Assembly (NCBI GenBank): GCA_014523685.1 | Contig: JAATVT010000088.1 | Coordinates: 1 to 7,228, forward strand | Direction of reading: 5' to 3' | From: Nitrososphaerales archaeon TH5893 | GTDB taxonomy: Archaea > Thermoproteota > Nitrososphaeria > Nitrososphaerales > Nitrososphaeraceae | Length of the DNA: 7,228 nt | Part shown: positions 1 through 5,473 of the stretch, piece after piece | Position numbering within the stretch: position 1 is the first letter of the stretch | How the letters are laid out: each line of letters opens with the position of its first letter | Program-made: the position numbers and the translations under genes | Notes under the pieces: model-generated | The model's database searches: none | What the model was told of the DNA's origin: nothing | Seen by the model: only the letters and a program-made list of their open reading frames with translations

Positions 1-653
1 CGATTCAAACCCAGTTCAGAGCATATCCTTTTCATATTTGATTCAGTTATATGCGTTCGAGGAGTAGTAAATCCCACATATTCAACCTTATTTCTGACTG
101 AACTAGTCCCCCAGATGTTTCTCTCAGAGATAGTGTAGGGTGGTGGTAAATCTGGTATGAGTATCTTTTCAGTCAATGTCCATCCCAATCCCAGGACTTC
201 ACCATTAAGAGCTTCGAAACTTCTCGCTACCCTATAATTTCTCAAACGAGGTGAAAGTAGGAGTCTTAGCTGGTTGAGTATCACGATAGAAGGAACATGC
301 AAAATTTTCGAAGCCAGAACCGGTGATAATCTCGTATCTGAAACTACTATATCTGGTCGGAATTTTATCATATTACTAACCTCGTAGTTGACCTGCCTAG
401 AAAAGTTAACAAAGTAGATTGGTATGTTGGCAATGCTTGAGGAGATTGAAAAATGACCTTCGGATGTCCAACCAAATTCCATTGGTGGAACGACATTGCA
501 CGGGTATCCAAGACATGAGAGGTACTTCGCTGCTTCACCAAATGTTGAAAATTTGAATGCTACTCCAAAGTACTGCAGCCGCTCGGCCACCATCACGAGC
601 CGACTAGCATGACCAAGACCGACCCCATAAGGCGCGAAGTATACATTAGCCAA
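1..653 (-). CDS. GT-B-fold glycosyltransferase (MurG/GT28-like), N-terminal part, cut by window edge
   Basis: The minus-strand frame is open for 217 codons from a TTG start to the left edge, so only the N-terminal half is present. Residues 8-19 read PYGVGLGHASRL, the glycine-rich GxGHxxR loop that opens the acceptor domain of GT-B glycosyltransferases such as MurG and GT28/GT1 relatives. Residues 100-109 (PDIVVSDTRL) followed by a buried stretch ending in a Pro match the 'PDvvisD...a...giP' strand-helix unit of the same fold. The C-terminal nucleotide-sugar domain lies outside the window, so donor and acceptor cannot be inferred. TTG at 651-653 is chosen because an in-frame TAG lies five codons upstream, no ATG is available before the glycine loop, and a TATA-like box sits about 30 bases upstream, which fits a leaderless or very short-leader transcript. 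In archaea such enzymes usually build surface glycans or glycolipids; that role is inference. Confidence 0.85.
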   Translation of the reverse strand, partial: MANVYFAPYGVGLGHASRLVMVAERLQYFGVAFKFSTFGEAAKYLSCLGYPCNVVPPMEFGWTSEGHFSISSSIANIPIYFVNFSRQVNYEVSNMIKFRPDIVVSDTRLSPVLASKILHVPSIVILNQLRLLLSPRLRNYRVARSFEALNGEVLGLGWTLTEKILIPDLPPPYTISERNIWGTSSVRNKVEYVGFTTPRTHITESNMKRICSELGLN

Positions 654-939
654 TCTATCCGCCTGTATCTAAATCGGCTATATAAAATGGTAATGAGTAA
701 TGTTAGAATGGGAAAGTACCATTTGTTGACTCTATCACAAATATTTTGGCTTCAAACAGTTCGTCCGTATTGATTGATTGGGTGGGTATTAGGTATTTTG
801 TGGGTAAGCGCAAAACCCTATCTGGATAGAATCTGTATTATGGTTTACACACGCCGGGTTTTTATTAAGCAAAATTTGGGGAACTACTCATTCATACCAA
901 TTGTTAGTAGGCTAATTATCCTCAAATTTGTCATTTGGG
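654..939. other. Gene-poor intergenic region
   Basis: This 286-base gap separates two minus-strand genes. At its left end it carries the TATA box of the glycosyltransferase gene. The rest is AT-rich and shows no convincing ORF, RNA gene, strong T-run terminator or repeat. A small imperfect palindrome (CTATC-TG-GATAG, around 819-830) is too short to call. The 3' end of the coiled-coil transcript must lie here but cannot be placed. Confidence 0.5.
678..687 (-). promoter_or_regulatory. TATA box of the glycosyltransferase gene
   Basis: On the minus strand this reads TTTTATATAG, a good archaeal box A. Its centre is about 30 bases from the TTG start at 653, so transcription should begin at or within a few bases of the start codon. 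This supports both the start choice and a separate promoter from the upstream coiled-coil gene. Confidence 0.6.
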
Positions 940-1965
940 TTACGGGGTGTTGTCATCATAGATTAGCTTCATATCTTCAAACGTTAATTTCTCACCGCTT
1001 GCCATTTTCTTGAGGGCTTCTTCTTTCAAGATATTCCATCTTTCCTGATTTTCCTTGTTACGTCTTACTCGTTCCTGATTAACTTCGTATCTGTTTTCGC
1101 GTTGGCCATCATACTCCCTCTTTTTTCTCTGTCTATTGCTTATTGCTTGAGTACGGGATCTTCTAAATTCGATCGCATTTAGTTGAGTTTCAACCATTTC
1201 AAGTTTAGCAGCCGCCTCTCTTATTGCGTGAATTACCTTCCTTCGTTCTTCATACAGATTCTCTCTCAAGTTCATCAATCTGTCTAATTCTGATTTGATG
1301 CCACCAATCTTATTTCCGAATTCTGACTTTTGGTCGAATATTCTGTTCATAATTGACTTGAGCGAATCATATTGTGAAAGTATATTTCTGTACTTATCTT
1401 CCTTCTTGTTAATCACCTTCAAATTGTGTAACTTAGTTGCAACTTCTTTCGACTTGGCGACCAACCTACGTTCTTCGTCTTTCGACAATTTCTTAGTCTG
1501 TATATCATGTTCTATCTGTTCTAGTGCTCTACTCAAACGTAGAATATCAAATCGATCTTTTCTCAATCTCGAGCTTGCACTGGACGTCGATTTATTTTCA
1601 ATATTCTTCATCTCATTTCGAGTTTCCATGAGGATATTCTTCATCTCTTTAAACTTTGGATACTCTGTCTCCTTTTGCTCATTAACTTTCTTTAAGTGCA
1701 CACGCAGATTATCCAATTCATTTCGATTCTCATCAATGTCTTTCTTTGCCTCATCGATTCTAACATTGATCTCTTGAATTTCCTGTTCACTCTTTCGTTG
1801 CTCTTCCAATAAGTTTTTCTTGAATTCTATAAGCGTCCTCAAATTAGAATCCAGGGAACTTTTATTCACATTGTGGTCAGTCTTATTTGTTGTTGCAGTT
1901 GTTGTTGTAGTAGCCGTCGCCATTCCACTATTTCCATTGCTGCCCTGTTGGTCTCGTACTGTCAC
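940..1965 (-). CDS. Archaeal coiled-coil protein, COG1340-like
   Basis: The 341-residue protein is dominated by Glu, Lys, Arg, Gln and Asn with regularly spaced Leu and Ile from about residue 40 to 315, the signature of long alpha-helical coiled coils. There is no signal peptide or membrane segment, so it should be cytosolic. The C-terminus, with a basic helix and then ALKKMASGEKLTFEDMKLIY, resembles the conserved tail ('GekLtfeElklL') of the uncharacterised archaeal coiled-coil family COG1340, which is often mislabelled phosphoserine phosphatase. No catalytic domain is visible. Residues 15-28 form a Thr/Ala-rich low-complexity stretch, probably a flexible leader. The start used is GTG at 1963-1965, supported by a TATA box about 29 bases upstream; an internal ATG at codon 15 is a possible alternative. 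The molecular function is not known to me. Confidence 0.85.
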   Translation of the reverse strand: MTVRDQQGSNGNSGMATATTTTTATTNKTDHNVNKSSLDSNLRTLIEFKKNLLEEQRKSEQEIQEINVRIDEAKKDIDENRNELDNLRVHLKKVNEQKETEYPKFKEMKNILMETRNEMKNIENKSTSSASSRLRKDRFDILRLSRALEQIEHDIQTKKLSKDEERRLVAKSKEVATKLHNLKVINKKEDKYRNILSQYDSLKSIMNRIFDQKSEFGNKIGGIKSELDRLMNLRENLYEERRKVIHAIREAAAKLEMVETQLNAIEFRRSRTQAISNRQRKKREYDGQRENRYEVNQERVRRNKENQERWNILKEEALKKMASGEKLTFEDMKLIYDDNTP

Positions 1966-1989
1966 GCCTATAGATTCTGTTAGAAAGCC

Positions 1990-2000
1990 AAAAATATATC
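1990..2000 (-). promoter_or_regulatory. TATA box of the coiled-coil gene
   Basis: The minus strand reads GATATATTTTT, centred about 29 bases before the GTG at 1965. This is the spacing expected of a leaderless archaeal mRNA, and it favours the GTG over the downstream ATG as start. Confidence 0.55.
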
Positions 2001-2069
2001 TTTTCTCATTTTAGTCTGCAATATTTAATTATGAGCAGCGGTTTCAGTGTTATACTCTCTACATACATC

Positions 2070-2078
2070 TTTATATGA
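2070..2078 (+). promoter_or_regulatory. TATA box of the small Cys/His protein gene
   Basis: TTTATATGA lies about 28 bases before the ATG at 2102 and no Shine-Dalgarno-like sequence follows it, which suggests a leaderless transcript. It shares the 136-base divergent intergenic region with the promoter of the coiled-coil gene. Confidence 0.55.
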
Positions 2079-2101
2079 GATGAAGTTGCTTAGATTAAAG
2101 T

Positions 2102-2500
2102 ATGGATGACTTTGAAAAGGACTTCCCTGAATTTGATTGGAAGAATGTTCCAGCATATAAACATCCTGGAGGAAAGGACTGTCCATGTCCTAAGCATGAA
2201 TATATTAGGGAACAAATAAATGTCACCAAGACCCTGAGCATAGAGTCGAAAGATAACCGTCGACAAGAGCTTAAGCACAAGGCTCAAATCACATTAAAAT
2301 TTTGTCCAGATCATTACACTGTCTATTTTGACGAAGTTATTCCATCAATGCCCTTCAAATACAGATTAATGACTAGGATTGCACTAAAAATTGGCGCAGT
2401 CATAATACAAAGAATACCGTACATGCAATCAGACCAATGTTTCTATTGCAAATTTGGTTCGGGCGGATTTGGCAAAAAGACTGAGCTTCCCCCAATCTAA
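2102..2500 (+). CDS. Small Cys/His-containing protein of unknown function
   Basis: I do not recognise this 132-residue protein. It has a cluster CPCPKH (C27, C29, H32), a second CPDH (C68, H71) and a C-terminal pair CFYC (C113, C116) in a Gly-rich tail (FGSGGFGKK). Seven potential ligands in CxC, CxxH and CxxC arrangements suggest metal binding, zinc more likely than Fe-S, but this is inference. The N-terminus is acidic and aromatic, the middle (residues 36-66) is charged, and residues 85-106 form an amphipathic stretch with basic residues rather than a membrane span. There is no signal peptide, so a cytosolic location is likely. The ATG is well placed relative to the TATA box. Its stop codon overlaps that of the convergent kinase-like gene. 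Confidence 0.8.
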   Translation: MDDFEKDFPEFDWKNVPAYKHPGGKDCPCPKHEYIREQINVTKTLSIESKDNRRQELKHKAQITLKFCPDHYTVYFDEVIPSMPFKYRLMTRIALKIGAVIIQRIPYMQSDQCFYCKFGSGGFGKKTELPPI

Positions 2501-3231
2501 TTTGCCAAAGAACATCTGTATATTGAATTAGTGAGCATGTTTTTTAGCATCGACCTATGATTGAAAGCGAAGCCAGGTGCAATTAGATTCCTCAAAATAA
2601 TGGAAAGATATGGGAAACCATGTCTTGTTATTGAAGAATAACCTTGATGAAACCCGTTTTCGATCGAGGAATAACGTAGGAAACTTAGATCTAATGAGCT
2701 TGCAAGAAACGTAGCTACGTCCATGCTTTGTGAAAAAACTGAAGTTTTTCTTTGTATGAACCCCAAATCAGTGCGATACAACGCGTCATATCCATCCCCT
2801 ACAAGATAATTCTGAGATTTATTGTCAAGGAAGACTTTGCCATCAAGATGGAGACTCGCTGTCATGACCCCGGCTTTTGTTGCTAACGAGGAAATAATGT
2901 GAATGTCGTCAAGGTCTAGAAATGCTCTATACAAATCTCCAAATCCTATATATTCTTCCACGAGTACAGAATCAGAAAGTGAGATGAGTTTAGGTGTTCT
3001 AATCCCAATTTTATTCAGATGTCTTCTCATACTGTCCCCTTCATTTTTCCTTGCCCATTCCCCTACGATCGGAGGAGAATCCGGATGTCCCAGCGCAATG
3101 GACATTAATGTGTATGACGATGCTAGCAAGTATTCATGAAAAGCCTTACTTTTTTTATCACTCTTGTGAACAACTTTTTGTCCATTTCTATTCTCGATTT
3201 TTACGTCTCTTTGCCAATTGACAAAGTACAT
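2497..3231 (-). CDS. Bud32/RIO-type protein-kinase-like fold protein, diverged
   Basis: The 244-residue protein shows a kinase-fold layout like that of small archaeal Bud32 and lipopolysaccharide-kinase-type proteins. A basic strand (GQKVVHK, residues 17-23) could supply the ATP-anchoring lysine. E58 or E64 lies in the helix before IGIRTPKLI (75-83), matching the 'aGv.vP.vl' step of Bud32. A hinge-like LVEEYIGFG (90-98) follows. The catalytic loop reads FLDNKSQN (134-141), aligning D136 and N141 with the Asp and Asn of Bud32 'HGDxxxxN', although the His-Gly are replaced by Phe-Leu. RTDLGF (153-158) takes the place of the metal-binding DFG/DLG. The key acidic residues are thus kept, so activity is plausible, on a protein or a small molecule. 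It is not the usual Bud32, whose HGD is intact, nor a UbiB, since the KxGQ motif is absent. It is divergent from the ubiE/ubiA/chorismate-lyase-like operon. Confidence 0.75.
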   Translation of the reverse strand: MYFVNWQRDVKIENRNGQKVVHKSDKKSKAFHEYLLASSYTLMSIALGHPDSPPIVGEWARKNEGDSMRRHLNKIGIRTPKLISLSDSVLVEEYIGFGDLYRAFLDLDDIHIISSLATKAGVMTASLHLDGKVFLDNKSQNYLVGDGYDALYRTDLGFIQRKTSVFSQSMDVATFLASSLDLSFLRYSSIENGFHQGYSSITRHGFPYLSIILRNLIAPGFAFNHRSMLKNMLTNSIYRCSLAN

Positions 3232-3262
3232 GGTTTGGTTCTAGTCATAAAGAGTTGTATCT

Positions 3263-3271
3263 GTTATATGT
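3263..3271. promoter_or_regulatory. Shared TATA-like element between divergent kinase-like and methyltransferase genes
   Basis: GTTATATGT on the plus strand reads ACATATAAC on the minus strand, so one AT core could act as box A in both directions. Leftwards it is about 35 bases from the kinase-like ATG (3231), giving a leader of roughly 9 bases. Rightwards it predicts a start near 3293, just before the AGGAG at 3296-3300. No other good TATA box is visible in this 82-base gap. Confidence 0.45.
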
Positions 3272-3295
3272 ATCCAACCACAAACAGGCAAGAAT

Positions 3296-3300
3296 AGGAG
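3296..3300 (+). promoter_or_regulatory. Shine-Dalgarno-like site of the methyltransferase gene
   Basis: AGGAG lies 13 bases before the TTG at 3314, a slightly long spacing. No ATG or GTG occurs in frame between an upstream TAA (3248-3250) and the conserved region, so this site is the main support for a TTG start. Confidence 0.4.
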
Positions 3301-3313
3301 AAAAATATCTAAA

Positions 3314-4009
3314 TTGATTTTACACGAAGGATACAATTACGCTCGAAAATTCTTTAATGCGAGTAACGCAGCCACGTATGATTCCGTAGTTTGTTTTGCT
3401 ACGCTTGGGAGAGACAAGATGTGGAAAACTCAGATAGCTAAGATTGTAGACGAGGGTGAGTTTATTCCAACCACTATTCTGGAACTAGCAGCGGGGACAG
3501 GAATCTTATCCTCGATGCTAGACCAGATGTCGGACAAAACCACCGTACATTCCCTTGACCTTACATTAGACTATCTTAAGAAAGCAAGAGAAAAACACCC
3601 AACACTATCCTTAATAAATTCAACGGCAGAACTATTACCATTTAGAGCAGAGACCTTTGATTCCATTGTATCATCGTATTTGGCAAAGTATATAGATATT
3701 GAAACTGTCGTGCAGGAGTCTTGGCGAGTTCTTAAACATGATGGAGTGATAGTGTTTCATGACTTTACATTTCCCAAGAATCCTATGATAGAAAAATTTT
3801 GGAAATTTCATTTTCTGCTACTAAGGCTTTCTGGCAAGCTACTCAAAGAATGGGCCCCTACATTTGAGAGATTAGACAAGCTCATTTCCAAAACCAATCC
3901 CTGGCCGGGTGATACTATCCGGTATCTCAGAAAAACAGGGTTTGTCAAACCATTCTGCAAATGCCATACGTTAGGAACAAGTGCGATCGTTTCTGCGAGG
4001 AAACCATGA
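3314..4009 (+). CDS. Class I SAM-dependent methyltransferase, UbiE/MenG-like
   Basis: The 231-residue protein has the full Rossmann methyltransferase series. Motif I is ILELAAGTG (55-63), the SAM-binding Gly loop. The acidic end of strand 2 is D82 in HSLDLT. AELLPF...FDSIVSS (105-121) covers the adenine-contacting strand and motif II. WRVLKHDGVIVFHDF (from residue 137) is motif III. The N-terminal YDSVVCFATLGRDKMWK and the C-terminal stretch with a large aromatic helix, then DTIRYLRKTGF, look like UbiE/MenG quinone-ring C-methylases, although the family is broad and other prenyl-lipid or small-molecule substrates are possible. It is the first gene of a three-gene operon; its TGA overlaps the next gene's ATG (ATGA). 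TTG is the only reasonable initiation codon. Substrate assignment is inference from family and neighbours. Confidence 0.88.
   Translation: MILHEGYNYARKFFNASNAATYDSVVCFATLGRDKMWKTQIAKIVDEGEFIPTTILELAAGTGILSSMLDQMSDKTTVHSLDLTLDYLKKAREKHPTLSLINSTAELLPFRAETFDSIVSSYLAKYIDIETVVQESWRVLKHDGVIVFHDFTFPKNPMIEKFWKFHFLLLRLSGKLLKEWAPTFERLDKLISKTNPWPGDTIRYLRKTGFVKPFCKCHTLGTSAIVSARKP
3997..4001 (+). promoter_or_regulatory. Shine-Dalgarno-like site of the UbiA-like gene
   Basis: GAGGA lies inside the end of the methyltransferase gene, four bases before the ATG at 4006. It decides in favour of the ATGA-overlap start rather than the in-frame ATG at 3961, which would overlap the preceding gene by 49 bases. Confidence 0.5.
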
Positions 4010-4713
4010 ACGCCGAAAATAATCGCTTGAATGAATGGTATGTGCCCAAATTCGGTCCAAGAGGATTTAGGGCATTTGTGGGAATGTTATTTCTACCTTA
4101 CACAGGCATGTGTATCTCGTTTGCAGTGTTGGGTTCCATATTAGCAGTTCAAATAGTATGGGAAAGGGTTGTCGCTATATCCGCTATATACGCACTTGGT
4201 CTCGGGTTGGCAGCTCACGCAGCTGACAACCTAGGGTCCAAAACTGTTAAGCCCTGGGGAAATTATTTTTCCAGCAGGCAACTCTGGTACATAGTTCTAA
4301 TAGGTCTCCTACCGGCGTACGCTATTGGAGTTTATTATATTATATTTTTTGTTCCTCTGTTATTGGTGATAGCTGTACTGGAGGGATTTTTTTTATTCGC
4401 CTACAATTTTGAGGCGTTCAGGGGTTTTTTTCACACTAACTTCTGGTTTTCTCTATCTTGGGGCGCACTACCTCTTATTGCAGGATTCGTCATGCAGACA
4501 AATCATATTGAAACTCTACCCCTAGTTTTTTCTGTTATCACAGGACTGGTAAGTTATGTTCACATTAGAGTTTCTAGAAGATATAAAGAGTATAAAAGAA
4601 GAGGACGGACCGATGCTATTACGGCAAGGTTGGAATTAGTTCTCAAAAGTGTGAGTCTAATTACCATCTTCTCAATTTCGGCATTCATGATCCTCAGAAT
4701 GGTTATTGGATAG
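4006..4713 (+). CDS. Polytopic membrane protein, UbiA-superfamily-like prenyltransferase homologue
   Basis: The 235-residue protein has about seven hydrophobic helices (near residues 24-47, 55-74, 93-113, 114-132, 145-163, 171-187 and 215-234). Its architecture follows UbiA prenyltransferases: after helix 2 comes AHAADNLGSK then KPWGNYFSS, in the position of 'NDxxDxxxD...RPLxxGxIS'; later YNFEAFRGFF...SLSWGALPLIAG (133-160) matches the UbiA 'YPxxKRxxxxPxxxLGxxWG' region. Only one acidic residue (D74, with H71 nearby) survives of the first Asp motif, and no second Asp-rich motif is visible; a basic RRYKEYKRRGR (191-201) occupies that region. Mg-diphosphate chemistry would therefore have to differ, or the protein is a non-catalytic or transport relative. 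It is translationally coupled to the UbiE-like gene and followed by a chorismate-lyase-like gene. Membrane protein: near certain; UbiA kinship: moderate. Confidence 0.8.
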   Translation: MNAENNRLNEWYVPKFGPRGFRAFVGMLFLPYTGMCISFAVLGSILAVQIVWERVVAISAIYALGLGLAAHAADNLGSKTVKPWGNYFSSRQLWYIVLIGLLPAYAIGVYYIIFFVPLLLVIAVLEGFFLFAYNFEAFRGFFHTNFWFSLSWGALPLIAGFVMQTNHIETLPLVFSVITGLVSYVHIRVSRRYKEYKRRGRTDAITARLELVLKSVSLITIFSISAFMILRMVIG

Positions 4714-5257
4714 ATGTTTGTTGACACCAAATAGAACTTCCATGGGTCATATATCCATCGCAGTTGAAAGGAGAAACATAATAGACGGTATTTATGAGTT
4801 GGAGAAAAAAATAAAGACGAGAATACCATTACCTCAAAAATTATTATTTGCAGCTACGGGGACTTTAGAAAAGACATTATCTTTATTAACTGGCTCGGAA
4901 ACAGCGGTCAGAATATTAGAACAAACGGATCTCCCCGAATTCATAAGTAGGTCCATATGCATTGTTCTGAAAGAGAACGAAAAAATATTAGTGAGTGCTA
5001 GATCAAACATTTATCCTTCATTTCTTCCTGAAAACATAGTCAGGAGAATTAGGAAAAAAAAGGAAAGTATAGGTGACATCCTTGACTCTGAAAGGTTGGA
5101 AACATACAAAAGCATTATTAGGTTAGGATATGATTCTAGCAATAGAAGTTACTTCAAAATATATCATATTGTTTTCAAATCGAACATCGCGTTTAGTATA
5201 GAAGAAAATTTCGCGGCTTCACTATATGAACAAATCAATTTCGGCCCTTCAGTTTAA
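4706..5257 (+). CDS. Chorismate-pyruvate-lyase-like protein (DUF98/Rv2949c type)
   Basis: The 183-residue protein resembles the Rv2949c-like family (PF01947), which splits chorismate into 4-hydroxybenzoate and pyruvate. Visible family features are: the TGTLEKTLSLLTG segment (51-63), matching 'dGTvtrlLea..g'; an Arg in SRSICIVL (R82), the expected carboxylate-binding residue; SARSNIYPSFLP (97-108), matching the conserved 'a.S.i....lP'; ESIGDIL (120-126), matching 'giGelL'; and RSYFKIYH...FSIEENF (147-169), matching 'R.Y.i......i.E.F' with E167 as candidate catalytic Glu. There are no signal peptide or membrane helices, so it should be cytosolic. Two starts are possible: TTG at 4706, overlapping the previous stop by 8 bases, and ATG at 4742 (codon 13), 28 bases after that stop; neither has a clear Shine-Dalgarno site. 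It is the last gene of the operon. The product could feed quinone-like or methanopterin-type synthesis. Confidence 0.8.
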   Translation: MDRCLLTPNRTSMGHISIAVERRNIIDGIYELEKKIKTRIPLPQKLLFAATGTLEKTLSLLTGSETAVRILEQTDLPEFISRSICIVLKENEKILVSARSNIYPSFLPENIVRRIRKKKESIGDILDSERLETYKSIIRLGYDSSNRSYFKIYHIVFKSNIAFSIEENFAASLYEQINFGPSV

Positions 5258-5258
5258 G

Positions 5259-5332
5259 TGGACCGGGTGGGATTCGAACCCACGACCTCAGCAATGCCAA
5301 TGCCGTATCCTACCGGACTAGACGACCGGCCC
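5259..5332 (-). tRNA. tRNA-Ala(GGC), no intron, CCA not encoded
   Basis: The minus strand folds into a 74-base cloverleaf. Acceptor GGGCCGG pairs with CCGGTCC and contains the G3-U70 wobble that marks alanine tRNAs; the discriminator is A. The D arm is GTCT/GGAT with GG in the loop. The anticodon stem is CGGCA/TGCTG around the seven-base loop TTGGCAT, giving anticodon GGC. There is a five-base variable loop and a T arm GTGGG-TTCGAAT-CCCAC. The D stem (GTCT...GGAT) is of a kind more usual in Gly, Asp or Glu tRNAs, but the G3-U70 pair and anticodon fix alanine. No CCA follows and no intron is present. The 3' end lies one base from the stop of the convergent chorismate-lyase-like gene. Confidence 0.95.
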
Positions 5333-5358
5333 TCCACCCCATCGGATCTCTTAATTGC

Positions 5359-5370
5359 CTATTAATACCT
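5359..5370 (-). promoter_or_regulatory. Probable TATA box of tRNA-Ala
   Basis: The minus strand reads AGGTATTAATAG, about 33 bases before the mature 5' end. That spacing predicts a short 5' leader of around 7 bases removed by RNase P. Confidence 0.4.
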
Positions 5371-5414
5371 TTAACGGAAAATTAGCATATCAACCCTAGG
5401 AGAAGCGGTATATG

Positions 5415-5429
5415 CAATATATAATTATA
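5415..5429 (+). promoter_or_regulatory. Probable TATA box of the Nudix gene
   Basis: CAATATATAATTATA is the strongest AT-rich box between the tRNA and the Nudix gene. It would start transcription near 5446 and give a leader of about 28 bases with GGTGG just before or overlapping the GTG starts. Confidence 0.4.
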
Positions 5430-5473
5430 ATAATCACCCTAATAACATACTTGACTCAAGGTAGCAGAGCTGG

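Noticed and set aside
948..961. Minus-strand ATGATGA resembling a C/D box sRNA C box
   Set aside because: It is explained by codons of the coiled-coil C-terminus (YDD), and no matching D or D' box (CTGA) lies at suitable distance.
774..1013. 79-codon plus-strand reading frame in the gap after the glycosyltransferase gene
   Set aside because: Its end overlaps the coiled-coil gene, its composition is not protein-like, and it has no promoter or recognisable domain.
1295..1777. 160-codon plus-strand frame rich in Ser, Phe and Leu
   Set aside because: It is antisense to the coiled-coil gene; the composition is what results from reading Glu/Lys-rich codons backwards.
2090..2287. Two short minus-strand frames opposite the Cys/His protein
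   Set aside because: Antisense shadows of a gene with a well-placed promoter and start; no features of their own.
2903..3139. 78-codon plus-strand frame
   Set aside because: Antisense to the kinase-like gene, whose catalytic motifs show which strand codes.
3961..4005. Upstream ATG extension of the UbiA-like gene
   Set aside because: It would overlap the methyltransferase by 49 bases and add a charged Cys-containing leader; the ATGA start at 4006 has a GAGGA site.
4560..4829. 89-codon minus-strand frame
   Set aside because: It crosses the junction of two operon genes in antisense and has no family features.
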